IMG/VR virus record: IMGVR_UViG_3300046010_006947
Span: 1 to 21,902 of that record
Source of the DNA: a virus
Strand: one strand, 5' to 3'
DNA: 21,902 nt
Shown: positions 1-6,519 of the stretch, one piece after another
How the letters are laid out: every line of letters begins with the position of its first letter
Position numbering within the stretch: the first letter of the stretch is position 1
The notes under the pieces: generated by a model
What the model was told of the DNA's origin: nothing
The model's input: the letters and a program-made list of their open reading frames with translations, nothing else
The model's database searches: none
Position numbers and translations under genes: made by a program

Positions 1-21
1 AATGTATAATATGAGATAATT

Positions 22-249
22 ATGATTGAAAGTACAGTATTTATGGTCAAAAATATGTTTAAAGATGTTAAGCAATATTTTGACAAAGAAGATCTAGAAC
101 GTTTTGAAAACGACCTTAAGAACTTAGAGGAGTTGTTTGAGGAGCAGATGAAACAAGCGTATTTCCAAGGTCACAACGATCGTTGGCACGTAAATAGGTC
201 GGATATTCCACAAGCATTTAATGATTATTTTAACACTTATAAATTATGA
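22..249 (+). CDS. Hypothetical small early phage protein
   Basis: I do not recognise this 75-residue protein. It is acidic and probably mostly helical, with a charged Asp/Glu/Lys-rich middle (about residues 15-45) that could form a coiled coil, followed by a segment rich in aromatic residues (AYFQGHNDRWH). The ATG follows an AT-rich stretch without a clear ribosome binding site, as is usual in Bacteroidetes. Its stop overlaps the ATG of the next gene, so it is the first visible member of a tightly packed early operon. A function cannot be assigned from sequence. Confidence 0.75.
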   Translation: MIESTVFMVKNMFKDVKQYFDKEDLERFENDLKNLEELFEEQMKQAYFQGHNDRWHVNRSDIPQAFNDYFNTYKL

Positions 250-500
250 AACAACTAGATTTAATGTATCAAATTATCCTATTATCTCAAGTAACCCTTG
301 AGAAATTAGAGGACTTAGAAGATAACAACCTTTTCAAAAAGAACAACAAAGAACTATTTGAAAAGTTCTATGAAGTGATTACGGATTTAGCTGAGAATAG
401 TACGGATAAATTAACCGACCAGCAAATAAAATCATTCCAATATAACACGGATCGAATGAGAAAATTAGTTGATAAAATAAATATTAAAAGTGTATTATGA
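246..500 (+). CDS. Hypothetical small helical protein
   Basis: An 84-residue, Leu/Lys/Glu-rich protein that looks helical throughout. No catalytic or metal-binding motif is visible and there are no cysteines. It overlaps the previous gene and the next by four bases each (ATGA), which suggests translational coupling. Function unknown; the position among early accessory genes fits a host-takeover or regulatory role, but this is only inferred from context. Confidence 0.75.
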   Translation: MKQLDLMYQIILLSQVTLEKLEDLEDNNLFKKNNKELFEKFYEVITDLAENSTDKLTDQQIKSFQYNTDRMRKLVDKINIKSVL

Positions 501-925
501 AAGATAAAATGACAGTAAAAGTAGGGGATGAGGTTAAGTGTATTAAGCAATATGTTTACACAGCGGGACACCCTAATAGCGGACGAAATGCATTAATCGT
601 TGGAGCGCTTTATAAAGTATATGACACTAGCTGGTCTATGAGTACATTCTCAATCGTAGATAATTTCGGAAATAAACTCTGGTTTAACACTGAAAATGAT
701 CACTTCGAAATGGAGAAAAAAGATGCTATCGTTGAAAGTGTAGTTGCAAAGTATTTACAACGTTCTAAACTAGGGATAGGTAAATACGGGACTACCTTAC
801 AAGATAACAATACCGATAATTTTTTAATACACCTACAGGAGGAGCTAATGGATGCATCTCTTTACATTGAAAAGTTGTTGAGTCAATTAAGAAAAGGAGA
901 AGAAATAGGAGGTTTTTTAGGATGA
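497..925 (+). CDS. Phage protein with SH3-like N-terminus and MazG-like C-terminal helices
   Basis: This 142-residue protein has two parts. Residues 1-72 look like a small beta-barrel: GDEVKCI, a Gly/Tyr-rich turn and FSIVDNFGNKLWF resemble short SH3-like domains of phage proteins. Residues 78-128 contain KYGTTLQ and HLQEELMDASLYIEKL, a pattern found in phage proteins related to MazG-type nucleotide pyrophosphohydrolases, in which EE..D side chains on helices bind magnesium. A role in removing or shaping the nucleotide pool is therefore possible but not shown; the full ExxE..ExxD set of MazG is not obvious. The start overlaps the upstream stop (ATGA) and the stop overlaps the next ATG. Confidence 0.8.
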   Translation: MKDKMTVKVGDEVKCIKQYVYTAGHPNSGRNALIVGALYKVYDTSWSMSTFSIVDNFGNKLWFNTENDHFEMEKKDAIVESVVAKYLQRSKLGIGKYGTTLQDNNTDNFLIHLQEELMDASLYIEKLLSQLRKGEEIGGFLG

Positions 926-1080
926 AAATAACGACAAAGAAAATTATTCGAGAACTTAAAAAAAAAGGTTGGCATAATGCAAATGGTGAATGGAATGAAA
1001 TCGATATCGATTTAATTAAAGCGGTTAGAGATATAATTGACGAAATTTTAAAACAACATAAAAACATTAGTATAAAATGA
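922..1080 (+). CDS. Hypothetical 52-residue protein
   Basis: An open frame of 52 codons that exactly fills the space between two overlapping neighbours: its ATG overlaps the upstream stop (ATGA at 922-925) and its TGA overlaps the downstream ATG. It is basic at the N-terminus (KKIIRELKKKGW) and helical after residue 24. The perfect fit into the operon is the main reason to call it real. Function unknown. Confidence 0.65.
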   Translation: MKITTKKIIRELKKKGWHNANGEWNEIDIDLIKAVRDIIDEILKQHKNISIK

Positions 1081-1334
1081 TGAAACGCAAATGCTTCTCC
1101 TGTCAGGTAGAAAAACCACTATCTGACTTCACCCCCTCAAAAAGAAAGTATCAAGTAAAAAAGTATCTTAACCATATGATCAATTGCGACGAATGTATAT
1201 TGGATAAGACTAAAAGGCAAAAAGGTACGGTTTGGTTTAATTTCGATATAAACAAATTCGAGGTATTTAACTTTGAAACTGAAGAGGAAATCCTTTTGTT
1301 TTTTGATGATAAACTTTCAAAATTTAAGAAATGA
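1077..1334 (+). CDS. Small zinc-ribbon-like protein
   Basis: An 85-residue protein (ATG ATG gives two possible starts, 1077 or 1080) with paired cysteines CFSC at residues 6-9 and CDEC near residues 37-40. Two CxxC pairs about 28 residues apart are typical of a small zinc finger. The segment after the first pair, KPLSDF, is a feature of phage zinc-finger proteins related to the N-terminus of some HNH endonucleases, but no HNH core follows; the C-terminal half is acidic and rich in Phe. Probable nucleic-acid-binding or protein-binding accessory protein; function unknown. Confidence 0.7.
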   Translation: MMKRKCFSCQVEKPLSDFTPSKRKYQVKKYLNHMINCDECILDKTKRQKGTVWFNFDINKFEVFNFETEEEILLFFDDKLSKFKK

Positions 1335-1525
1335 GAAAAATAGATAAAGCTCCGATACCTTACACGTGTCCCGCTATAGATGAAGCAATAGAAATAATAC
1401 AACATTGTGAGATCCCTGAGTATGACCGCATTTTAGTCCTAGATCTACTAGAAGAACTAAGGGAAGACAACGCTAAACTACGTGAATGTTTAAACGATAT
1501 TCTGGACAATTGGAAAAAAATGTAA
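1331..1525 (+). CDS. Hypothetical coiled-coil small protein
   Basis: A 64-residue protein overlapping the previous gene by ATGA. Residues 30-63 (LDLLEELREDN...LRECLNDIL) show heptad spacing of leucines and look like a short coiled coil; residues 8-28 contain a Cys-Pro followed by a short helix. Small proteins of this type are common in Bacteroidetes phage early regions, without known function. It is the last gene before the promoter at 1566. Confidence 0.65.
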   Translation: MRKIDKAPIPYTCPAIDEAIEIIQHCEIPEYDRILVLDLLEELREDNAKLRECLNDILDNWKKM

Positions 1526-1538
1526 AATATTTCTATAA

Positions 1539-1573
1539 AAAGTAACCTATATTAAATATAAGTGTTATATTTG
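1539..1573 (+). promoter_or_regulatory. Bacteroidetes-type promoter for the exported-protein operon
   Basis: A TATATTTG -7 box at 1566-1573 lies 19 bases after AAAGTAAC (1539-1546). The same upstream octamer, with the same 19-base spacing and a similar TATATTAAA in between, occurs at the promoter at 5730, which suggests a shared regulatory element. Transcription would start near 1580 and read into the small gene at 1596. Confidence 0.65.
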
Positions 1574-1595
1574 TCTATAATTAAAAACGAAAAAG

Positions 1596-1739
1596 ATGAA
1601 AAAATTATTTAAAATAAACGGAGAAATAATCGAAACAAAAATGTTTAAAACATTAAAAGCGGCTGAAAATTTTATTTCAAAAAAAGAAAATAGACAAATG
1701 ATATATTTCAGATCCTATGAATATTATGTTACAATTTAA
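1596..1739 (+). CDS. Hypothetical 47-residue protein
   Basis: An open frame of 47 codons that starts about 23 bases after the -7 box, in an A-rich context typical of Bacteroidetes starts (AAAAAGATG). The protein is basic, with an N-terminal beta-like segment (KLFKINGEI), a helix with KAAENFISKK and an aromatic C-terminus (YFRSYEYYV). No known motif. It precedes the exported proteins in the same likely transcript. Confidence 0.55.
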   Translation: MKKLFKINGEIIETKMFKTLKAAENFISKKENRQMIYFRSYEYYVTI

Positions 1740-1757
1740 AATTTAATAAATCAAGGG

Positions 1758-1776
1758 GTGCGACTTGGTAACGCAC
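1758..1776 (+). promoter_or_regulatory. Small hairpin in the leader of the exported-protein gene
   Basis: GTGCG (1758-1762) pairs with CGCAC (1772-1776) around a 9-base loop, inside an otherwise A/T-only spacer just before the ATG at 1794. It lacks a T-run, so it is not a terminator. It may stabilise or control the message. Confidence 0.4.
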
Positions 1777-1793
1777 ATTTAAAATTTAAGAAA

Positions 1794-2243
1794 ATGAAAA
1801 AAATGATTTTAACAGTTGCGACAATCTTAACCGTAGGATTAGTAAACGCACAATGGACGAAAAAAACAGTTAATAATGGTTTAGATGAACCCTACAAAAT
1901 TTGCTATACAGCGACAAATAACGGGGCTTTTTTAAAACTTGAAGGAGATGCTTCAGAGATTGCTTTTTACGTAGCTGGGGGTTATTATTGCGAAGATTCC
2001 CCACTAGTAGATATATCTTTTTTAGTAAATAACCAATGGAAAAGACACTCTTTGTGGGGCAATACAACAAGTGATAATAAAGCTGTTTTCTTTACTATGA
2101 ATTTAGAGAATGAGCCGTTTTTTAAAGACTTTTTGAACGCAACTAGTGTAAAACTTAGAGTTAATGAGACTTATTGCACTTCTGAAATTTACCAATTCAA
2201 TATGACAGGAAGTACTTCAGCATTTAACTTTTTAAATAAATAA
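1794..2243 (+). CDS. Exported phage protein with Sec signal peptide
   Basis: The ATG at 1794 gives a clear type I signal peptide: Lys-Lys, a hydrophobic core ILTVATILTVGLV and the ending NAQ, typical of Flavobacteriia. A longer frame begins at a GTG at 1758, but that would lie in the hairpin and bury the signal. The mature protein is about 130 residues with three cysteines (in YKICY, YYCED and TYCTS), many aromatic residues and predicted beta structure. I do not recognise a family. It lies two bases before a lipoprotein gene. Phage-encoded envelope proteins often block superinfection or alter the surface of the infected cell; that role is inferred from context only. Confidence 0.75.
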   Translation: MKKMILTVATILTVGLVNAQWTKKTVNNGLDEPYKICYTATNNGAFLKLEGDASEIAFYVAGGYYCEDSPLVDISFLVNNQWKRHSLWGNTTSDNKAVFFTMNLENEPFFKDFLNATSVKLRVNETYCTSEIYQFNMTGSTSAFNFLNK

Positions 2244-2244
2244 G

Positions 2245-2463
2245 ATGAAAAAATTAATTTTAGTATTAGGATTAGCTACTTTATTTAGTTGTAATAAATT
2301 GGTGAAAGAAACAGAATGTAAAATAGAAATTCAAAAATTAAACAATGGTGTATGGATTGACTCATTAACTTATTATAACAATACAAATAATAAATCTTAC
2401 GATTGGAAGATTAAAGGGGATCAAAGAGAAAGATGCACTTGTACATATATTAAATTTAAATAA
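2245..2463 (+). CDS. Small phage lipoprotein
   Basis: A 72-residue protein with a lipoprotein signal: KK, a hydrophobic core LILVLGLATL and the lipobox LFSC with the lipid-bearing Cys16. After Cys comes NKLVKETE, without the acidic surface-export signal usual in Flavobacteriia, so it may stay on the periplasmic side. The mature chain is only about 57 residues and has further cysteines at ETEC and near the end (RCTC). It follows the exported protein by one base and is surely co-transcribed. Short phage lipoproteins such as T5 Llp are known to block receptors; this is a plausible but unproven analogy. Confidence 0.75.
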   Translation: MKKLILVLGLATLFSCNKLVKETECKIEIQKLNNGVWIDSLTYYNNTNNKSYDWKIKGDQRERCTCTYIKFK

Positions 2464-2464
2464 T

Positions 2465-2734
2465 ATGGAAACTTGGAAACATTTAGAAGGTCAATATTCA
2501 ATCTCTAATTTTGGTCGAATACGCAACGATGAAAGAGGCACGTTTTTAAAACCATTCTTGAAAGGAAAACACTCCGCTAGGGTTAGACTAACATTAGAGA
2601 ATGCAAGTAGGTTTAAAACGATCTATATAGCAAGTGAGGTAGTAAGAAAGTTTATTACACCTGAATTTAAAAAGGTAGTAAGGAAAGATAAAAATATTTT
2701 TAACAATCACGTGGATAATTTGATTGTATATTAA
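2465..2734 (+). CDS. NUMOD4-type protein with degenerate HNH motif
   Basis: Residues 1-24 (METWKHLEGQYSISNFGRIR) match the NUMOD4 DNA-binding motif found at the start of many phage HNH homing endonucleases. The following part has the expected outline (a VA..F helix, then the HNH loop, NN..DNL and a final Tyr), but where active members read NHxDG this protein reads RKDKN, so the catalytic histidine is missing. At 89 residues it is also shorter than most such enzymes. It is probably inactive as a nuclease, either decaying or kept as a DNA-binding protein. It follows the lipoprotein gene by one base. Confidence 0.7.
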   Translation: METWKHLEGQYSISNFGRIRNDERGTFLKPFLKGKHSARVRLTLENASRFKTIYIASEVVRKFITPEFKKVVRKDKNIFNNHVDNLIVY

Positions 2735-2753
2735 AATAAAAAGGTTATATTTG
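2724..2753 (+). promoter_or_regulatory. Promoter of the structured leader RNA
   Basis: TTG at 2724-2726, a 19-base spacer and TATATTTG at 2746-2753 fit the Bacteroidetes housekeeping promoter. It overlaps the end of the NUMOD4 gene. The start point should fall near 2758-2761, immediately before the first pairing segment of the leader RNA. Confidence 0.7.
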
Positions 2754-2759
2754 TACTAT

Positions 2760-2853
2760 CGAAGCGTAGGAAACTCCGAAAAAAATTTATTAAACAACAG
2801 AAAAGCTAACTGATAAAGGTATTCCTACGCACCTTTTGAAGTTGGCTTTTTCA
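2760..2853 (+). ncRNA. Putative pseudoknotted leader or small RNA
   Basis: The 5' segment GCGTAGGAA (2764-2772) is perfectly complementary to TTCCTACGC (2822-2830). The second segment sits exactly in the terminal loop of another hairpin: AAAAGCTAAC (2801-2810) pairs with GTTGGCTTTT (2841-2850; one T-G pair), then a 4/4 internal loop, then AAAGGT (2815-2820) with ACCTTT (2831-2836). The pairings cross, giving a pseudoknot. The outer stem ends in TTTTT (2847-2851), like an intrinsic terminator. This could be a free RNA of about 90 nt or an attenuator controlling the replication genes. No open frame explains the region. I do not recognise an Rfam family. Confidence 0.6.
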
Positions 2854-2874
2854 TTTACTAAAAAAATTATTATT

Positions 2875-3075
2875 ATGAGTAAATTTTATTATGTTGATGA
2901 TTTAGAATTAAACATCAAATTAGAAGAGGTTGTAAGTTTTCAACTTATAGATTATTCTCCTTCTGAGTTTAGAAAATCTGTTAAAACAACTTTAATAGTT
3001 GTAAAGCCTAAAAGTGTTTATCGATGCGATAAAAAACACTATAACAACCTTGTTGAATTATTAAATAAAAAGTAA
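2875..3075 (+). CDS. Hypothetical 66-residue protein
   Basis: The ATG at 2875 follows the leader RNA and opens a 66-residue protein (MSKFYYVDDLELNIKLEE...). An upstream in-frame TTG at 2836 lies inside the RNA structure and is rejected. The protein looks like a small alpha/beta fold with a basic middle and a C-terminal helix (HYNNLVELLNKK). No motif recognised. Its stop overlaps the start of the replication initiator, so the two are translationally linked. Confidence 0.65.
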   Translation: MSKFYYVDDLELNIKLEEVVSFQLIDYSPSEFRKSVKTTLIVVKPKSVYRCDKKHYNNLVELLNKK

Positions 3076-3794
3076 TGAACGTGGGCTGGATTAAACTCAA
3101 TAGAGATATTGTAAAGCATTGGATTTTTAAAGATGAGTGGAAGTTCAAATGCTGGATAGATTTGCTTGTATTGGCTAATTATTCTGAAAATAAAGTTGAG
3201 ATCAAAGGCGTTTTACTTAACTGTAAAAGGGGTGAATTATTGTATAGTTTAGAGTCACTTTCTAACCGCTGGGGAGGTAATAAATCTAAGGTAAGACGTT
3301 TTCTAAAGTTGCTCGAAAGTGATTCAATGATTGAACTAAAATCGGAACAGGTAACGACACGTATAACTATTTGTAATTACGAGAGTTATCAAGGTGAACG
3401 AAACGCAGATGAAACGCAAACGAAACACAAACGAAACGCAGATGAAACGCAAACGACACCAATTAAAGAAAGTAAAGAAGAAAAAGAAAAAAATAATACT
3501 ATGCCTTCGCTTGATGAGTTTGTAAAATATGCTTTGGAAAAGAAACCAAGTATTGATATTGAAAAGGTGAAATTTAAATATGAAGCGTGGAGGTTAAATG
3601 ATTGGCAAGTTCAAAGAAATAATAAACTACAACCAATTTTAAACTGGAAATCAACTTTAAATAATACTATTCCACATTTAGATGAAACAAAATATCAAGG
3701 AACAAGTATAGAATCAATTCAGAATAAACCTAATTTAAGTTTTGAAGAAAGAGCAGAACTTGAATGGCAAAAAATGATAAGCAATGGTAAATAA
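3075..3794 (+). CDS. Phage replication initiator (winged-helix, DnaD-like organisation)
   Basis: A 239-residue protein with the layout of phage replication initiators. Residues 1-105 start with GWIKLNRDIVKHWIF and contain RGELLYSLESLSNRWGGNKSKVRRFLKLLE, a winged-helix DNA-binding domain common in DnaD-like phage replisome organisers. Residues 107-140 are a charged, repetitive linker (NADETQT occurs twice, 11 residues apart). Residues 143-205 form a helical domain with W..WKSTLNNTIPHL, likely the contact for the helicase. The next gene is the primase-helicase and starts inside the last codons of this one, which supports the role. The DNA encoding the linker holds iterons and is the probable origin, as in lambda O. 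Confidence 0.8.
   Translation: MNVGWIKLNRDIVKHWIFKDEWKFKCWIDLLVLANYSENKVEIKGVLLNCKRGELLYSLESLSNRWGGNKSKVRRFLKLLESDSMIELKSEQVTTRITICNYESYQGERNADETQTKHKRNADETQTTPIKESKEEKEKNNTMPSLDEFVKYALEKKPSIDIEKVKFKYEAWRLNDWQVQRNNKLQPILNWKSTLNNTIPHLDETKYQGTSIESIQNKPNLSFEERAELEWQKMISNGK
3390..3500 (+). other. Putative phage replication origin inside the initiator gene
   Basis: The iterons are followed at once by a purine-rich, very A-rich stretch (about 3461-3498) that would melt easily. Iterons plus an adjacent A-rich segment within the initiator coding sequence is the arrangement of lambda ori in gene O. The assignment is an inference from this architecture. Confidence 0.55.
3401..3455 (+). repeat. Five tandem 11-bp iterons
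   Basis: AAACGCA (once AAACACA) begins at 3401, 3412, 3423, 3434 and 3445, exactly 11 bp apart, with spacers alternating between GATG and AACG. Because 11 is not a multiple of three, the same DNA word is read in all three frames, so the repeat is conserved as DNA rather than protein. An 11-bp spacing places all copies on roughly one face of the helix, as for initiator-binding iterons. Confidence 0.8.
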
Positions 3795-5562
3795 TTTTTT
3801 AGAAATAGGAATACAACCAAAAGGAAACAGATTAGAGCAAAAAGTAACTTGCCTTAATTGTGTTAAGGTAGGCAAAACAAACATAAAAGATACTTGCCTT
3901 TCAATAAACCTAGATAGCGGATTGTATAATTGTCATAAATGTGGCTGGAGCGGATGTGTGAAACCAAAAGATTTTAAACCTATGTATGTAAAACCAACAA
4001 AACAAAACTTTACTAAACTTTCAGATAAAGCACTAGAATTATTTACTCAAAGGGGAATATCTCAAAGAGTAGTAATGGAAAACAAAATAGCAATGTCAAA
4101 AGATGGGCAAAGCGTAATATTCCCCTATTTGAGAAATGGTGAATTGATAAACTACAAACAAAGATTTTTAGATAAAAAAGATTTTAGACAGGGCAAAGAT
4201 GCTGAACCTATAATGTTTAACTATGATCGTTGCAATGGTCAAAAAGAAATCATTATTTGTGAGGGTGAGTTTGATTGTATGGCTTTTGAGGAAGCTGGCT
4301 TTACAAATGTAACTTCAGTAAATCAAGGTGCGCCAAATGAGAATGACAAAAACATTGATAAGAAATTAGAATGTATTACTACTTGTTATGAAATGTTTGA
4401 TAATGCTGAAAAAATATATTTAGCAACAGACAATGATGCGAATGGTAGAAGATTGAAAGATGAGTTGATAAGAAGATTAGGAGCGGAAAGATGCTTTTCA
4501 GTTGATTTAAGCGATTGTAAAGATGCGAATGAGTATTTGATTAAGTATAACAAATTAAGTTTACTAGAAGTCATTAAAAACGCAAAAGAAATACCTATTG
4601 ATGGAATCTTTACAGCAGAAAACGAAAAGTTATTAATGTTAGATAGTTTTCGTAATGGTAAAAAAAGAGGTCAAACAACACACTGGGAAGATATTGATAA
4701 GGCGTGGACTTGGAGAACAGGTGAGGTTACTATTTGGACTGGTTACCAAAATGAAGGTAAATCTTTATTTTTACAAAGTTTATGTTTACTTCGTGCTTTT
4801 CATGATAGTGAGAAATTCGCTTTCTTTTCTCCTGAGAATATTCCAATAGGTGACTTTTTTGATGATATGATAGAAACTTTTGTAGGCAAGTCAACAGACC
4901 CACATTACAAACATAATCAAATGGGTGAAAGTGAATATTTACAAAGCATTGATTTTATATCTGAACACTTCTTTTTAATTTATCCATCAAAAGATTTTGA
5001 GTTTGAAACTATTTTAGACAAAGCGAAATACTTGGTAAGGAAAAAAGGAATTAGACACTTGATAATAGATCCTTACAATACAGTTGAACATAAAATGAAA
5101 ATGGGTGAACGTGAGGATTTATATATTTCAAGATTTATGAGTGAATTAAAACGCTTTGCTTTACAAAATGATATAGGTATTCATTTAGTTGCTCACCAAT
5201 TAACACCACAAAAAGACCCTAATGGAAGGTATGTAAGACCAGATTTAAACAGGATTAAAGGCGGAGGTACGTTTTCAGATAAAGCAGATAATGTAAATTT
5301 TGTTTGGCGACCAAATAGAGCATTAGATTTTTCAGATACTGAAGTTGTTTTTGGTTCTCAAAAGATTAAAAAGCAAAAGTTAACAGGAACGCCACAGGAT
5401 ATAATCAATATTAATTTTTTAAGAAAAACAAATAGATATTATATTGGTGGCAAAAGTCCATTTGACGAGATTGATTGGATATTAAATCGAGTTAAGGAAG
5501 CAAAACAAGAAGAAATATCATTTAGTTTAACACCTAACACAAATTTTGATGCACCATTTTGA
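3784..5562 (+). CDS. Bifunctional DNA primase-helicase (T7 gp4-like)
   Basis: A 592-residue replication enzyme with three parts. Residues 20-60 form a zinc finger (C23, C26, C50, C53; CHKCGWSG) for template reading. Residues 153-250 are a Toprim primase core: CEGEFD at 159-164 holds the catalytic Glu160, and ATDNDANG (214-221) the metal-binding Asp pair. Residues about 300-560 are a DnaB/RecA-type helicase: Walker A GYQNEGKS (320-327), Walker B HLIIDP with Asp429, then LVAHQ (468-472) and a KGGGTFSDKADN segment typical of DnaB-like helicases. The enzyme would unwind DNA and lay primers at the phage fork. Its gene starts within the end of the initiator gene, giving a classic replication pair. 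Confidence 0.92.
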   Translation: MVNNFLEIGIQPKGNRLEQKVTCLNCVKVGKTNIKDTCLSINLDSGLYNCHKCGWSGCVKPKDFKPMYVKPTKQNFTKLSDKALELFTQRGISQRVVMENKIAMSKDGQSVIFPYLRNGELINYKQRFLDKKDFRQGKDAEPIMFNYDRCNGQKEIIICEGEFDCMAFEEAGFTNVTSVNQGAPNENDKNIDKKLECITTCYEMFDNAEKIYLATDNDANGRRLKDELIRRLGAERCFSVDLSDCKDANEYLIKYNKLSLLEVIKNAKEIPIDGIFTAENEKLLMLDSFRNGKKRGQTTHWEDIDKAWTWRTGEVTIWTGYQNEGKSLFLQSLCLLRAFHDSEKFAFFSPENIPIGDFFDDMIETFVGKSTDPHYKHNQMGESEYLQSIDFISEHFFLIYPSKDFEFETILDKAKYLVRKKGIRHLIIDPYNTVEHKMKMGEREDLYISRFMSELKRFALQNDIGIHLVAHQLTPQKDPNGRYVRPDLNRIKGGGTFSDKADNVNFVWRPNRALDFSDTEVVFGSQKIKKQKLTGTPQDIININFLRKTNRYYIGGKSPFDEIDWILNRVKEAKQEEISFSLTPNTNFDAPF

Positions 5563-5719
5563 TGAACAACTAGTGAAAATGTATCACTCTAAATTAATAG
5601 AGAATGAAAGCCTTAAAAAAGAAAACAAAGAGTTAATTAATTTAAGGGGAAATTTAGAAAAACAGATACACTATTTAGAGAATGAAATAAAAAAGTTACA
5701 AGAAAGTAACTTATATTAA
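5549..5719 (+). CDS. Small coiled-coil protein
   Basis: An ATG at 5549, inside the last codons of the helicase gene, opens a 56-residue frame that runs to a TAA at 5717. From residue 15 on the sequence has heptad leucines and charged pairs (LIENESLKKENKELINLRG...LEKQIHYLENEIKKLQ), a strong parallel coiled-coil pattern. A shorter version could start at ATG 5579. Such tiny coiled-coil proteins may be helicase accessory factors or regulators; function unknown. The end of the gene overlaps the upstream element of the promoter at 5730. Confidence 0.6.
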   Translation: MHHFDEQLVKMYHSKLIENESLKKENKELINLRGNLEKQIHYLENEIKKLQESNLY

Positions 5720-5737
5720 AAAATAAAGTTATATTTG
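5703..5737 (+). promoter_or_regulatory. Promoter of the methyltransferase operon
   Basis: TATATTTG at 5730-5737 preceded, after 19 bases, by AAAGTAAC (5703-5710). It closely resembles the promoter at 1566. A four-codon frame (ATG at 5760, MITS, stop) lies in the leader before the GTG start at 5787. Confidence 0.65.
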
Positions 5738-5786
5738 TAGAAATTTAAAACTAAAAGTTATGATAACAAGTTAAATTAAAGACAAC

Positions 5787-6041
5787 GTGACTTATTTACT
5801 AAGAAACTTCCCTGAGACACGAGACTGTGATTTAAAATTAACAGCGAGATACTGGGCTAAATTTGATAATTGTAGTGATTTTATTAGTCAATTATACAAC
5901 GGTCATTTAACACACTTTGAAAGCATAAGAAGAATGAGACAAAAATTGCAAATGGACAATGAAGAGTTAAGAGGGTTAAGGTATAAGACCAGAAAAAACA
6001 AGTTGGAAAAAGAAGTGAGAGAATTAATTAAAAATGATTAA
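5787..6041 (+). CDS. Hypothetical basic phage protein
   Basis: An 84-residue protein with a GTG start; an in-frame stop at 5772-5774 leaves no upstream ATG. The N-terminal part (LLRNFPETRDCDLKLTARYW) is followed by SIRRMRQKLQMDNEELRGLRYKTRK and a basic helical tail. Proteins with this outline (two helices, RRMRQKLQ, then ELRG.RY) are widespread in Bacteroidetes phages, usually near methyltransferase or recombination genes, without assigned function. The basic middle suggests nucleic acid binding. It overlaps the possible early start of the methyltransferase (ATG at 6034). Confidence 0.7.
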   Translation: MTYLLRNFPETRDCDLKLTARYWAKFDNCSDFISQLYNGHLTHFESIRRMRQKLQMDNEELRGLRYKTRKNKLEKEVRELIKND

Positions 6042-6042
6042 G

Positions 6043-6519
6043 ATGAATGTAGTAAGCCTTTTTAATGGAATGAACACTGGTCGACAAGCACTCGAAAATG
6101 TCGGGATAAAAGTGAATAAATACTATTCAAGCGAAATAAAGCCTTATGCAATAGAATTAACACAACATCATTTCCCCGACACTATACAGGTTGGTGATGT
6201 AACTAAATGGAAGGAATGGGATATTGATTGGAAAAGTATTGATTTAGTATTAAGTGGATCACCTTGTCAAGATTTAAGCGCAGCTGGTAAACGTGCGGGT
6301 ATTCACGGAAAGAAATCATCTTTGTTTTTTACTTTTGTTGATATTTTGAATCATTGTAAATCACTTAATCCAAACGTGTTATTTCTACAGGAAAACGTAG
6401 GTTCAGCGAGTAAATTAGATGTAGGCATTATGAGTCGAGCATTAGGGTATTCATCAACTAAAACACCAATTTGTCCTGATTGTGGTGGTACTGATTGTTT
6501 AGAAATAATCGAAGAATAA
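6043..6519 (+). CDS. DNA cytosine-5 methyltransferase, N-terminal part (split gene)
   Basis: This part carries the cofactor and catalytic motifs of C5 cytosine methyltransferases: motif I VSLFNGMNTGRQAL for S-adenosylmethionine, motif IV SGSPCQDLS with the catalytic Cys, and motif VI QENVGS. The SPC.DLS form resembles Dnmt3-like phage enzymes. The frame ends soon after, in a cysteine cluster CPDCGGTDC that looks like half a zinc ribbon. The rest of the enzyme (motifs VIII-X) lies at 7171-7860 in the same reading frame, beyond an inserted HNH gene. Start: ATG 6043 begins directly at motif I; ATG 6034 would add three residues. Two-chain C5 methyltransferases such as M.AquI are known, so activity by reassembly is possible. 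Confidence 0.88.
   Translation: MNVVSLFNGMNTGRQALENVGIKVNKYYSSEIKPYAIELTQHHFPDTIQVGDVTKWKEWDIDWKSIDLVLSGSPCQDLSAAGKRAGIHGKKSSLFFTFVDILNHCKSLNPNVLFLQENVGSASKLDVGIMSRALGYSSTKTPICPDCGGTDCLEIIEE

Noticed and set aside
1758-1793. Upstream GTG start for the exported protein
   Set aside because: It would place twelve extra residues before a complete signal peptide and lies in a hairpin.
2746-3075. Type III toxin-antitoxin system (pseudoknot RNA plus toxin)
   Set aside because: The RNA is a single unit, not tandem repeats, and the following protein (66 residues) is too small and lacks ToxN-like features.
3401-3455. CRISPR-like array
   Set aside because: Units are only 11 bp with 4-base spacers and lie inside a coding frame; no cas genes.
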